Below are positions 1 through 11,600 of a stretch of 27,672 nucleotides of DNA, one piece after another. The first letter of the stretch is position 1. Every line of letters starts with the position of its first letter. The stretch is from Gonium pectorale (Eukaryota > Chlorophyta > Chlorophyceae > Chlamydomonadales > Volvocaceae). The notes beneath the pieces are model-generated. The model saw only the letters and a list, made by a program, of their open reading frames with translations. It had not been told where the DNA came from and made no database searches. A program made the position numbers and the translations under genes. The DNA lies in the NCBI GenBank assembly GCA_001584585.1, contig LSYV01000030.1, positions 53,457 through 81,128 of the forward strand, given 5' to 3'.

Positions 1-3000
1 GCACGACCAGCTGTAGCTGAGGCTCTGCACCGAGTAGTCGGCGTCGGGGTCGAGCGAGGAGGCGGCGTCGAACGTGAGCAGCGTTTGGGTGGGCACGGCG
101 CCGCGGAGGCCGCGCAGGCGCGCCTGGGGCGGTGAGGCCACGGCCATCAGCGTCACGTCGTGAAAGGCGCCGGGGAGCGATGCTGCAGAGGCGAGGTGGG
201 AGGAGGGACGAGAGAAGGTGAGCTTGGCCTTCAGCCGACGATTAGCGACGGTAAATGGTGGAATGCGTATGGGTGTCGCGGTACTGGCGCCGCAGGTGTC
301 CCGCGACAGCGTTCGGAATGGGTGGGACGGCGGTGTCGGGGTCGGTGGCCGGGCGGGCGGCGTCGTGAGGGGCTGCCCATCCCCGCCCCGTCCCAGCAGC
401 TAACGGGGCTGCCGCGCGGCGTCAACTCACAGTCGACGTTGCTGTACGACACGTTGACCCGCAGCGTGACGACCTCCCCGTGCAGCAGCGGCACAGGGCC
501 GGCAGGTGGAGGTCGGCGCTGTTGGCGCGGCCGGGGTCGAGGCCCGCCCAGCCGGAGGGGGAGGTCCACTGCCAAGACAGAGAGCCTGGGCCTGCAGGGA
601 CTGCGCGAACCGGGCCGGGGCCAAACGGGCAGACGACGCTCCGTCGCGCACGGGGCAGGCACGGTGGCAGGCTACTGGTCAAGAGCACGACTGAAGGGAA
701 GGCCCCTACGAGCCGCAGGCTTCCACGCACGACAGCCATGCTGCTGCAAGTAGAAACGGACTCCTCGGACGATTGGGCATGGCAGGCAGAGCCCGCAGCC
801 AGTCAGCCCCCATCCCGCCGGACCAGCAGAGCCCGTTAACGCACCGCACGCCTCGTCCACAGAGGCGACCAGATGCAGCCCGTCCGCAATCCTGAACACT
901 CCATTCTCGGGTCTCGCGATGCGGACGGCCCAGGGGCTCCACACCGCCGCCACCACCGCAAAGGCGAAGGTGGCGGTTGACGCCCCGCCCAGCCACGATG
1001 TAACCGTGACTGTCAGGCCGTACGAGCCGAACTCGGGCAGCGCCGCCGCCTCCGCCGCCGTCAGCGCCAGCACTAGCCGGTCGTTGGGGCTTGCGGCGGC
1101 GTTGGCCCGCTCGGCGGCAGCCTGCAGCACCGCCAGGCCCGCGGCGGGGGCGCCCGCTGGGGCCGGCACCGCCCACGCCACGTCAGCCCATGCTGCACGG
1201 CCCGACGGGTCACGGGAGGGCGAGGCATCGAAGGCGGGTGGCCGCAGGGATGCAGCTGCCAGGAAGCTGGCGCAGCCGCCGGTGCTGCGGCCGTCCAGGA
1301 CGGTGGGGCCCGTGATGAGGGCGGTCGGTCCAGCGCAGGAGGCGCAGGAGGAGACCTGCGGTAGGTGGGGAAAGAGAGAGCCGCGAACGAGCGGGAAGCC
1401 GCCTGTGAGTTGCGTGAGGGCGGTGCCTGAGCCCAGACCAGACAGATCCCGCCTTGGCCTCCCCACCCCGGCTGCAAACACCTCCCCCCCACCCCCAGCA
1501 TATCGCGCCCCAGGGCTTCTCTACCGAGAATGCATTCCAATCCTCTACCCCCAGCATATCGGCAGTGCGCACACGCGACCCCCCTGGCTTCCCATCTTCA
1601 TTAACCCCTCCTGGTGCCCACACACCGAGAACATGCCCGCGAAGGGCGCGGTTGGGTCCAGCCGCCAGGTGAGCAGGGAGCCGCCCGCCAGGGAGAGCCC
1701 CGCAAAAGCCTGCATACAGGAAGCATTGAAGCGGTGGTTGACAGCACAACATATATTAGGGAAGGTGCCTTGGTAGAGTTGTCGGTGTGGCTCAATGCTG
1801 CTTGATGGCACAGGGTACACGGCGATGTCCATCACGCCATCAGCCCCTGCGCCAAACTCGTCAGCGGTGCGCTGCGCTCGTGAGCCCGCCAGCCATGGGG
1901 CGCCTGCGCAATCCCTGCGCCCCCCCCCCCGCCCTGCTCGGTCGCATGCCCCCCATGCCGCAACCCGCGAGCCGCACCATGAGCGTGGCGTTTGGCGCCA
2001 ACTGTATGGAGAGGCTTGAGCCGGCCGCGCTGCACAGCGCCCCGCCATCGCCCACTAGCGCCGAGCCCGCCACATCCAGCAGCAATGAGCAAGGCACCTC
2101 CGCCAGCGGGCGCGCGGGGGCGTTGAGGGCCACCCGCACCTGCCGCCCGTCATCCGCAATCACGGCAGAGACGGGCAGCAGGGCCGCCGGTCGGCACCTG
2201 CCCAGGCAGCTCGTGCGGCTCAGCAGCTGCGCGCTGGTGTCGCAGCCCCACACACTGCAGCCCGGCACCGCGGCGCACACCTCCCCCGGCGCGCAGTCGG
2301 CGCCGCCAGCCGAGGGGTCGCAGGCCGCAGCTCCCGCGTTGAGCTCCAGCAGCAGCTGCTGCGTGGCGGCCAGGTCGCAGTAGGCCACGCAGGTGCCCAG
2401 CGCGGCGCACACGTCCGCACCCAGGCAGGTGGACATACTGTAGCACAGGCCGACACTGGACGAGCATGTACACATGCGCTGTGCGGCACCGGAGGTGCCG
2501 TACAGCTCGTCGTTACTGAGTGCGGGCAGGTAGCAGCCCCGGCCCGACCCGCAGTCTGCACCGAATCGGCAGCTGCCGGAGGGCAGGCTGCTAGCGCCGT
2601 ACAAGGCCCTCGACTGGCCGCCCACCACGCCCTCCACGCTGCAGCCGTCTATGTGTCCGCTCAGGACCGCAACGCTGCCGTTGCTGCCGGCCACCGTGAA
2701 GCTGCAGCCGCTGACGCCGCCACACGCCCCCAGCGTGCTGCACAGCTGGCCCAGCCGCGATGCCAGGGTGGATGTGCCGGTGAGCATGAGGGCAGCAGCC
2801 GCGCTGCAGGCGTACCCGGGCTTGCCCTGCGCGGTGCAGGTCAGGAGGAAGGCCCGTGTGGTGGCCGAGGCATTGGCGTAAGCTCCTGAGGCGGCCGCCG
2901 CCACGAAGGGCCCGAACGCCGTCATGCAGTCCTGGCAGTCACGGCAGGGGTCAACCGGTGGCGGTTGGGGAACCGCCGATGGCAACGGTGATGGCGACGA

Positions 3001-3445
3001 CTGGGCCGGCGGTGGTGACTCGGGCGATGTAGAGGGCGGAGGGCTGCTGCTACCACCATCGCTGCTGCCGAAAGTGCTACCGTCGGTCGGCGGTGGTGGC
3101 GGAGGCTGGAGCTCTGCAAAAAGGTGGTGGGTTAGACGGGGATTGTAAGCATATCACATTACTGCGCCTGCGAGCTTAGCTGCGCAAGATTCCATCCACA
3201 CTCAAGTCTCAATCGCAAGCCAAGAACACGTACGGCGGTGTCATATGCAGCGCACGGTACCAGCAAAGGTGGAGTCCCAAGGAGAGGCGCTCACCCGCAA
3301 GTGCCCCCACGCAGGCCCAGGCCAGCAGGGCGACCGCCGCCATCTGGCAGGCCCCGCGGGCCCGCGCCGGACGGATGTGCTCGAGCGCGCACCGGCCAAC
3401 GCGCGCGCGTGCTGCTGACGTCCACATTGTTGGCATGGGCGCCAT
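1..3445 (-). CDS. Secreted REJ-domain protein with Cys-rich and Pro-rich regions (partial, 3' end off the window)
   Basis: Probably an extracellular or cell-surface glycoprotein of the REJ (receptor for egg jelly) family, which is expanded in volvocine algae; its role is unknown. Exons in transcript order: 3445-3295, 3113-1978, 1709-1626, 1355-845, 591-431, 182-1. All junctions are GT-AG and phases agree, except that exon 5 is one base short. The first of four in-frame ATGs (3445) has A at -3 and G at +4. An alternative start at 3343 leads straight into the hydrophobic MAAVALLAWACVGALAG, a likely signal peptide. A Pro/Ser-rich hinge follows (residues about 52-105), then a Cys-rich region (about 106-357) starting CRDCQDC. 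Next comes a block with SAVIADDGRQVRVAL of the type that precedes REJ domains. The REJ region has LTWRLDP, LSWQWTS and LSYSWSC. A polycystin-like membrane part could lie beyond the left edge, but none is visible. The REJ call is by pattern only. Confidence 0.78.
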
Positions 3446-4214
3446 CTTTGCCCTCGGACGTTGCGCTCCTCCGGAGGCTGGCTCAAGACCTGCGTGCTAA
3501 CTAACGCTCGTTCAACCGGCAGCGCGCGGCCCCGTGCACTCACACGAGCGCAGGGAGTGGCCGCCGCACCTTTTCGACATGCAACCAACTGTGCCAGCGT
3601 TTCCATATGACCGTGTCTTGGCTCAAGCCCACCGCATGCTGCGCGTGTCGTCGGCCCAGCTGCGCTTATGCCGAACTGGAGCCGACAGAGCCGATGCAGC
3701 TGCTTGCTGATGTCTATGGCTGAGGCCAAACAACGGTTTGTATACTGTCCGAAGCCACCGAAACATCAAATTCAAATGTGGAAGTAGGTCTAACAAGGCA
3801 GCTTTGCAGCAAGGTACTATGTAAATTTCCCGAAACATCTTTTCAAACTGCACTGGCTGGAAGAAGTACATTCGGTTAGAAGTTGATTCCGGAAACCGGG
3901 CGCCCTATTATGGAACCTCTGGTACCAGCATACGGAAAGGTTATCGTCTAATTCGATCATCTGAATACAGGACGCTGGGTAAGGCGGAGTACAGGCTGTA
4001 CAGCGCCGCAAACGGAAAGGGGGCTCTGGGGGCTCTGGCTTCTGGCAATTGATACAAGAGTGTATCTGATGAATTTCTCCAATTGGGCTAACCGAGAAGG
4101 CCACCCGAAGCTCTTGACAAACCCCGGCCGACACCTTAGCCGACACCGTTCTGCCGCGCGACAGTAAAATATTTTGATAGAACTACAACAGGCGCTGCGT
4201 GGAGGGTTATCCTT

Positions 4215-4360
4215 GGATTTACCCTGGTGTATCGGTGTATCCAGACTATGGCAGACACATGCAGGTGCACCGCAGGTTGGCGGGACAAGCGGGAGGGACA
4301 CGCGGTGCACCTGCATGTGTCTGACACAGTCTGGATACACCGATACACCTGGATAAACCC
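4215..4360. repeat. Long near-perfect inverted repeat (hairpin), 59-nt arms and 28-nt loop
   Basis: Arms 4215-4273 and 4302-4360 are reverse complements at 54 of 59 positions with no gaps; the loop is 4274-4301. The five non-paired positions (plus strand) are 4217/4358 A-C, 4222/4353 C-A, 4225/4350 T-T, 4248/4327 A-C and 4251/4324 G-A. In a minus-strand transcript the three A-C pairs become G-U wobbles, so 57 of 59 positions would pair. The outer part of the left arm carries GGTGTATC twice in tandem. It could be a miRNA or siRNA precursor, since Chlamydomonas makes small RNAs from long hairpins, or a foldback element. I see no clear target-site duplication at the ends. Confidence 0.9.
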
Positions 4361-5056
4361 ATAAATAAATCAGTGCCTGACTCTGACTGACCCCATCTAC
4401 ATGTCAGTCTCTCCAGTCTCTCTCGCTTGTTCCGCCAACCCGCTTACCACTGACCTTCGTCCGCACCGACGAGCTCACTACCGCAATAACCGCATCATAA
4501 CAAAACCCGCCTCGCCCGCAGCTTCACCCGCTGACTGCCTGCCCACGCCACCTTGCCCGTTAGCCGTTACTAAGCCGTTACTTTTCAACTCAGTGCTATT
4601 GTGAATTGTACGGCATTCTTGCCTACGTATGTCATCTCCTTCAAGATTTAAGAATCGAATGTTACAGGACCCGACACTGGGGTACGGACCCTATGTTGCG
4701 GGCTTACAGGGGAGTCTCCCCTGGTGACTAAGTTCAATTCCCGTAGACGTCATGGGGTCGTCCGACACGCCGCCCGCTACTCACGGTTCCATGGGTTCGT
4801 TCGTGTGGGGCGGATAACACGGATTACGTGCATGCATGGCGGTTCGCGCCTCGCCGCCCCGGGGGGGGGGACAGATTGCGGTGCAAGGTGCACGCCTACG
4901 TGTCTAACTAGATAAACAGTTGAATCGGCGAAGAAGGGAGCCCACCTTTACGGTAAGTTCAGATAGTCCTTCAATTTCTGTCCTGCATGGTAAGCGCAGT
5001 CACCAGTATGCATTGTATGCATTCGCTTGTACGGCTTGCGCGCGCACGGGAGAAGA

Positions 5057-5061
5057 TTACA
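5057..5061 (-). promoter_or_regulatory. Candidate TGTAA polyadenylation signal for NAA25
   Basis: TGTAA on the minus strand, about 555 nt downstream of the NAA25 stop codon. TGTAA is the usual green-algal poly(A) signal, with cleavage typically 10-20 nt later. It is the first one I see downstream of the stop. A five-base match occurs easily by chance, so cDNA support would be needed. Confidence 0.35.
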
Positions 5062-5615
5062 TGCCTGCGGATGCGGGCAGGAAGCACACAAGCGACGCCT
5101 GTCTCTTTCTTTGCATCTTTCTGTTCTTGTATGGACGGCGATTCAAAGGGGCTCTGGCAGCGAAGGAGCACATGCGACTGTGCATAGGACCCCATGACTG
5201 CTACCGGTAGCAACACAATCAAACCGCGCAAGTCCGTCATCACACCCGTACATCCAGGCGCGAAGGGCTTCGAAACGGGATCCACATCTCAGGCTGACGC
5301 GTTCACCTTGACGAACACAGTGCGCCATCGTAAGTCCTAGTACCCGGCCAAGCCCACGCTGCTCGCCCGCCACAACAAACGCCACACTACACTCGGCTTT
5401 CCGCTCGCACACGGCGGCCATCTGACGTGCTCACTTGCCCCCAGCAACGCCCACTTGTACACCGAATCACCATCACCTCTCCTGCGTTATCTACTCACAT
5501 GTTCCGCCCGAAGAGCCGCAGCCACGACCAGTCACCGATAGCGCCCGCTCTTCGCTGATGAGCGTGAAGCATGGTCAAGGGCAAACACCCGATGTGCCGC
5601 GCCGCCATGGGACAG

Positions 5616-8600
5616 TCACGCCGGCGCATCTGCGGCCCGCATGAGTGCCGCCGCGTCCGCCTCCGCCTGGCGCCGCAGCGCTGCGGCGGTCGCCCGCTGC
5701 TCGGCAATGAGGACGGCCAGGCTGGCGGTGGCCACGTCCGTAAGGGCGGCGGGCGCGTGGCCCTCACCCTGCGGCATTGCGTGGGGAGGAGGGGGCGCGC
5801 GCCCGTCAGTCAATTCGTCGGCCCGCCAGGGCAGTGCCAACACGGCAGGCGCAAACGCGACTCTGGGCAGGCCGCGTAGGCGACATTGTCAGCTACAACG
5901 CGTCCCTAGCCCATCTCACAACACGCTGGAACATGCCGAAAACATCCATCGATTGGGTGCGCCTCGTGTTGCCGCATGCAGGCACCTGACTTAGTGCAGA
6001 CGCGGCCAACCGCACCTGCAAGAAGCCAACTGCCTGCGCTGCCGCGGTGGCCGGCTCTCCCGCCCGCGCCTGCACGGCCCCGACCTCCGCCAGCGCCTCG
6101 CCCGCCGCCCGCGCCGCCGCCGCCAGCTCGCCCGCGGCCCTGCCGACCGACACTTCGAGCTCCTGCGCAGACGCCTCCAAAGCACCGCCAGCCTCTGATC
6201 TCCGCTTCCGCGCCGCCGCAAGCAATGTTCGCCATGACTGCAACGACGGGCCAGCGGCATGGGCCACTCGGACTGCAGCATAACATTAGCCCGTCCCCAT
6301 CTCCAGGTCAGCAAGGGCCTGTTCATAATGGGTGGGTACCCGTTGACTCCTGCCGTAGCAGGACCCTTGCTATGGAAACACCTGGCGAATAACCAGACCC
6401 CCCTTCCAGCAATCTGCCCCCATGGCCCGCCCCGAGCCACACCTGCAGGCACGCAGCCGCAACCGCCAGGGGCTCCCGCAGCAGGTGGCTCAGCAGCGCC
6501 AGCCAGCCTCCGGGCAGCACCCCGCCCCAGGCGCCGGCCGCCTGGGCTGCGGCCGCCACGCAGGTCGCCGCCCGCACCGTGACGGCCGCCAGCTCGGCGG
6601 CCGCAGACGACAGCGACGAGCATGCCACTGCCGAGTTGGGCACCGCCGCCGGCGCTTCCGCACCCTCCTTTCTCCCGGTCCATGACGCTAAGCACTCCTG
6701 GTTATGGATGGGAATGTGGCAATGCAGGTCCATGTGTAACATCCAAGGCCATGTGACCCTAACAATTGCCACTCGGGAATGGCGCCGGCGGCAGCTTACT
6801 GACGAGCCAAATGTGAAAACCCAGCCCCCCTCCCACCAGCCCGCCCCAGCCCCCTCCTACTCGCGCACCTGCACTGCGAGCGCGGCTCCGTACAGCTGCA
6901 CGTCCAGGCGCCGCAAGGCCTTGCTGCCGGGAAGCGCCGCCGCTGCGGAAGTCGCTCCGTCTGTTTGCCCCGCCTGCCCATTTGTGCCGTCGCTGAGGCT
7001 CGCACGCATTCGCTCTACTGCCTCCCGCAGCTGAGGCGCCTGCAGGTGGCAAACACTGGAGCTTATTCCCCATAACGAATGAATGGGAATGGTGCTAGCA
7101 TCGAGGAGTACAGTTGGACGTCACCACGGAAAGATTCCTGGACCACAAAATCGCCAAGTGTGCACAAATCGGCCTCGAAGCGGTGCTCACAACCCTTTTG
7201 CGCGGGCCCTCTTACTCACCCCCTGCCCGGGCTCGCGCAGCGCCCCCGCGATGCAGCTCGGCAACAGCCAGCGGTGGGCCGCAGCTGCCGCCTGCGTCTC
7301 CCGCCACTGCGCCGCCTGGCTGCTCGGTCCCTCGGCGGAGGAGGTCGCGGACCACCATCGCCTGCCGGGCCAGGGCAGTGGGTGGTCGGCAGGTGGGGCG
7401 CGGCAGCAGTGGTGGAAGGGGCTCGGGTTGCCCTTAAGGTGCGGCGACCACACTATCCTCGTCAGTTGCAACTGAGGCACCACGCGCATGACCCCAGGCT
7501 GCGGACCAGGACCCTAGGGCTCTGCCCGCTGTACCAAGGGTCGCTGCTCCTCCTCCACCGTACCTGCCGTACCCCTGCCCGCGCGTCTGCCCGCGCTCCC
7601 TCGCCCGCCACCACTCGAGTGGCTGGCAGCTGGGCCCCTCGGGGCAGGGCGGCAGCCAGGCGGGCCGCACCGACAGGTCCGCGTTGAAGCGCAGGGAGGC
7701 TGGGGCGAGCAGGAACAGAGGCAGCCGGATGACGCCGGGCAGGAAGGACATGTGTGAGGCCTTGGGTTTAGATGCGGGGATGGGCACGCATGGCAGCGCT
7801 CAGGTATGCTGCATGGAACGTCCTTGGGACACGCACCCAGGCTGCACGCACCGGGGTTGCGGGGGGCACGGCTTCATTGGTCGCGACCCATTCATGAATG
7901 AGCTAGCTAAGGCCAACCCAGCTGCTTCCCAGCTGTTTGTATCCGTGTTACCCTCCCGTCGTCTCCCAAGACCCACCTGCTGCCGGCTCTTGCTGCTGCA
8001 GCGGTCCGAGTGCAGCCGCCGCCGCTGCCGTGCACATCGCCTCGCTCCAAACAACCGCTCCGGCATCGGTAGCCCCACACGCCGCAGCGGCTGCGGGGCG
8101 GAGGCAGTCCGTGATCGCCGCCTCCGCGCGGACCACGGCAAGAGTGTGTGAGGCGGCCAGGCGCTCCCGGAACGCAGCGAACTCTAGCACCTGCGGGCCC
8201 GATGGGCACAACACATTCATGCTGCACTACACGAGGCGTACAATGATACTCAAGGGGCACAGTAGCGCACGCTAGCCTGTACGGCACCAAAGGTTTGACC
8301 CACAATTACAACAGAAACCCCGAATCGGGCATTTACCCGCGCCCTCGCACGTGCCTGTCTCCATACCCATGCCGCTGCCTGGCTCGGCGTCGAACGCTTC
8401 CCGTTTCCACACCTCCAGGCCCCCCTCCCGCGTCGCTTGCGGTCCGCGCGTGCTGCCCCCACGTACGGGTCCATGGCCCCCCCGCGCACGCCGAAGCCTC
8501 TACCCTCCCCCCGCGCACCTTGGTGTACATGCCGTGGTTGTAGGCTGTGAAGATGGTCTCGCCCGCGTCGCGCGAGTGGTCGTCGAACAGCGCCCGGCTG

Positions 8601-11600
8601 TCGCGCAGCGCCCGTACCAGCGCCGCCTCGCCGCCCGGCGCTGCCTTGCCCAAGCCCTTGCCCGCCTCAAGTGGCTCCCCGGCGGCCCCCGGCGCCTCGG
8701 GGCCTTCGGGCCCGGACGCAGGGGCCAGCGGCCAGGCAAGCAAGGGCGGCAGCAGCAGGTGGGATCCCAGCGAGTCGAGCTGGATGTGCTTCAGCTCGAG
8801 CTTTGCCAAGTGGCCGTGAGAGGCGGACGGAGCGCCCAGCAGAGCCGCCAGCGCCGCCAGCGAGATGCGCATGCCGGCGCTGTACGGCCGGTGTTGTACG
8901 GCATCGTTTAGCAGGCTGTACGCGGCGAGCATGTGCGGCACGGCGGCTGCGTCCGACGGCGCAAGGGTGGCAGCGGTGACGAGCGCGGCGGCGGCCAGAA
9001 CGGGCAGCTCGTCGGCTGCGCCCCGCTCCCGCTCGTCCAGCCCAACCTGTCGCAATAATTGGGAGTGGCCAGCGCGCCAGGTACAAGGCGGGTCAAGAGA
9101 ACACTTCAGCGGCCTCGCATTGGGGAAATAGGGAGGCCCGCTAAGGCAGATAGTTCACCAGTGCTGCCGACGTCCCCAACTCCGGTTCCCATCAGCGCAG
9201 CATAGCCCATGCTAAGCACGTCAGACCCTGTACAAGGTGCATAACGCCTGAACCCCAAAATAGCAAGTGCTTTTTACTTTCGTGCCGCTCGAAATGCCGC
9301 ACGGCCGCACCTGCAGAGGCCGGGCAGTGCTGAACAGCTGCATCAGCTCCCGGCTGCGCGCCATCGCCTCCGCCTCGCTCCGCAGTGCCGGCAGCCCCGC
9401 GTCATCCAACAGCTGCGCGGCACACACGCGCCGCCGCAGCTCCGCCACGCTGCCGACGGCCGCGGCGGCGCCGTCAGTCCCCAGCTCGGCCTCGGCGGTC
9501 AGCGCCGCCACCAGCACCGCGGCTCCGGCCTCGCTGAGTTGCGAGACGTAGGAGCGCAGGTCGACGGCGCAGCTGACTAGGCTGCCATGCTTGCGGTAGT
9601 ACGACATGATCGCCTCCACCACCGCCGCCTCCGAGTCCGCCAGCTGATCGTCTGTGCTCGTCACACTACCGTTGGCTGCGCCGGCACCAGCAGCGGACGG
9701 CGACGACGCGAGGTGCCGCCTCAATGCGAGCTCCACCTGGAGAGAGAGTAGGCGGAGCTGGTGGAGGCGGCCCGAGAGGCTCATTGGCAAGAAGCAGCAG
9801 TAGCCTTTCCGCGACTCCGGACGCATCAGCCCCCCCCATACCATGTTCCTGCCCACAACACCACTTTCCCTCCGCCTTGCCGCCCCAGCAAGCGTGCGCA
9901 CCAGTGCGAGGTCGGGCCCGCGCATGACCATGGGCTTGCTGCTGCCCTCTGCCTTGCCGCCGTCAGCTCCAGAGGGCCCCGCCTCGCTGCCAGCGACGCC
10001 ACTGCCGCTCGCCTCGTGAGCGTCGGCCGTTCCGCCACCCTTGCCCTTGGCGGCCGCTTTCTTCTTCACCGCTGCCTTTGACCCAGTTTTCGCGGACACT
10101 GCCCCCGCTCCAGCCTCGGCAGCAGTCGCTGCCGGGGCCGGAGGCTCCGCCTTCGGTGCAGGCTGGGGCGTAGCCGCAGCAGCGCCGAAGACCACCAAAT
10201 CCTGATGGAATTTGGGAATGGGACGCTTATGAGACGGACAACTAGGGGGTCTCTCGAGGGAGGGGAAAAGCTGGAATTCAGGCTTGGCGTGATCAGCTGC
10301 GAATGACAGCTGAAACCTTGCAAACGCCCACCTGGATTGCTTGCTTTGCTCGCTCAAACGCCTCCGGACTGGCACCCCCATCTGTAACGGAAAGCAGAAG
10401 CAAGCAGGTTCATCACGTAAGCGTCAGCAACATGATCTCAAACACAAACCGTACGACCTCCTCGGCGGTAAGCCGCACTGCCACCGCTGCGGCCCTCCCA
10501 CCTGCGGGTACCGGCGCTCCCCGCGGCGGCAGCTGCTCCGCGAGACCCCCGCTGATGAGGATGAGCGGGTGGCGAGGAGTGAAGGCAGCCGGCGAGCCCG
10601 AGGACCTGTGCAGCCACGGGAACGCGGGCGGCTTGGAAAGGGTCCCGTCGAGACAGAGGGCAGGGCGCCAAGAGGGGGCCAAGCGTTCAGGGATCCAACC
10701 GCAACGCTCGCAGCATGCAGCCTTCAAAGCTCACACGTACCGAGCCTAGCAGCTGCCTCTGGCCCCCGGCAGATGCGGCACCCACCCTGCGGCCCCACTT
10801 GCGCCGGGAGCTGTCCCGGGCAGCATGCAGTCGAGCAGGAGGCACAGAGCGCCCCAGTCGTCCGGCTGGTGGGAAAGCCCCTCCCGCAGCAGTGCCGCTC
10901 CCGCTGCAATGTCGCCCGCCAGCGCCGCCAGCACGGCCTGCAGCTGCAGCCGCTCGGCGGGCAGGCGGAGGCAGGAAGCGCCATGCGGACCCGACACCAG
11001 GTCCTGAGCGGCGGAAACCTTGCCCTGCGCCACAAGAGATGGCAGGGACGGCGTGGTGCTGCAAATTCATTGCCGTTTTGGTATTTTTGACATTTGCAAA
11101 CGAGGCTTCCTAGAAGAAGGCGACGGGCGGCACCAGGCGGAGCAGCCGGGGCGGTAGCAATGGGTTGGGTAATATGACGTTTTGAGATACTGCCCCCTGC
11201 CGCAGGCCAGTGCCCTCCCCCGCCTGGCGCACTGCCCGCGACCCCACCTGCGCCAGGAGCACGTCAACGTACAGCATGAGCGCCTCGTAGCCCTCCAGAC
11301 GCCCGTCTTTGGTCATCTGCAGGGGCACAGCAAGCGCGCTGTGAGCCACAACCCTTGGAAAGTTCGCTTGTTCGGGCAATACACGGGCAATGGCAAGGCT
11401 ACCAATATCACCCTAAAGACCGTCACCGACTAGATGGCGTTCCCTTGCTCAAGAGACTCCCCATCCCCAGTAGCCCACGCTTCCCACCTGTCGGGCCATC
11501 ATGCCCTCCGCCAGCGCCAGCACCTTCTCCGGCTCCATGGCCACCGCGGGCACCTGGCCGGCGGGTGCAGCAGATCCAGCCGCCCGTGCCCGCAGCGCCG

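Larger units (their letters stand above)
3446..5615. other. Intergenic region between the REJ gene and NAA25
   Basis: No convincing gene in about 2.2 kb. Open frames here are short, lack recognisable motifs and do not extend through plausible splice sites. The stretch next to 3446 should hold the promoter and 5' UTR of the minus-strand REJ gene, but I see no clear TATA box. The stretch below 5615 should hold the 3' UTR of NAA25. In between are the long hairpin at 4215-4360, a short G-rich tandem of GGGGGCTCT near 4018-4036, and an 11-base G run near 4860. Base composition is less GC-rich than in the flanking genes. Confidence 0.6.

Noticed and set aside
160..753. Plus-strand ORF of 197 codons
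   Set aside because: Antisense to REJ exons 5-6 and the intervening introns; composition is Arg/Gly-rich shadow sequence without motifs.
1787..2383. Plus-strand ORF of 198 codons
   Set aside because: Antisense to the Cys-rich REJ exon, which has a coherent domain pattern and matching splice phases.
4401..5285. Short ORFs on both strands in the intergenic region
   Set aside because: They are 60-100 codons, without motifs, homologous-looking blocks or splice continuations.
10405..10640. Possible extra NAA25 exon in the 417-nt intron 6 (minus strand, reading through EEVVRFVFE)
   Set aside because: Direct splicing of exon 6 to exon 7 keeps the frame and aligns with the family. The candidate has no phase-compatible splice pair that I could find, although the exon 6 donor is weak.
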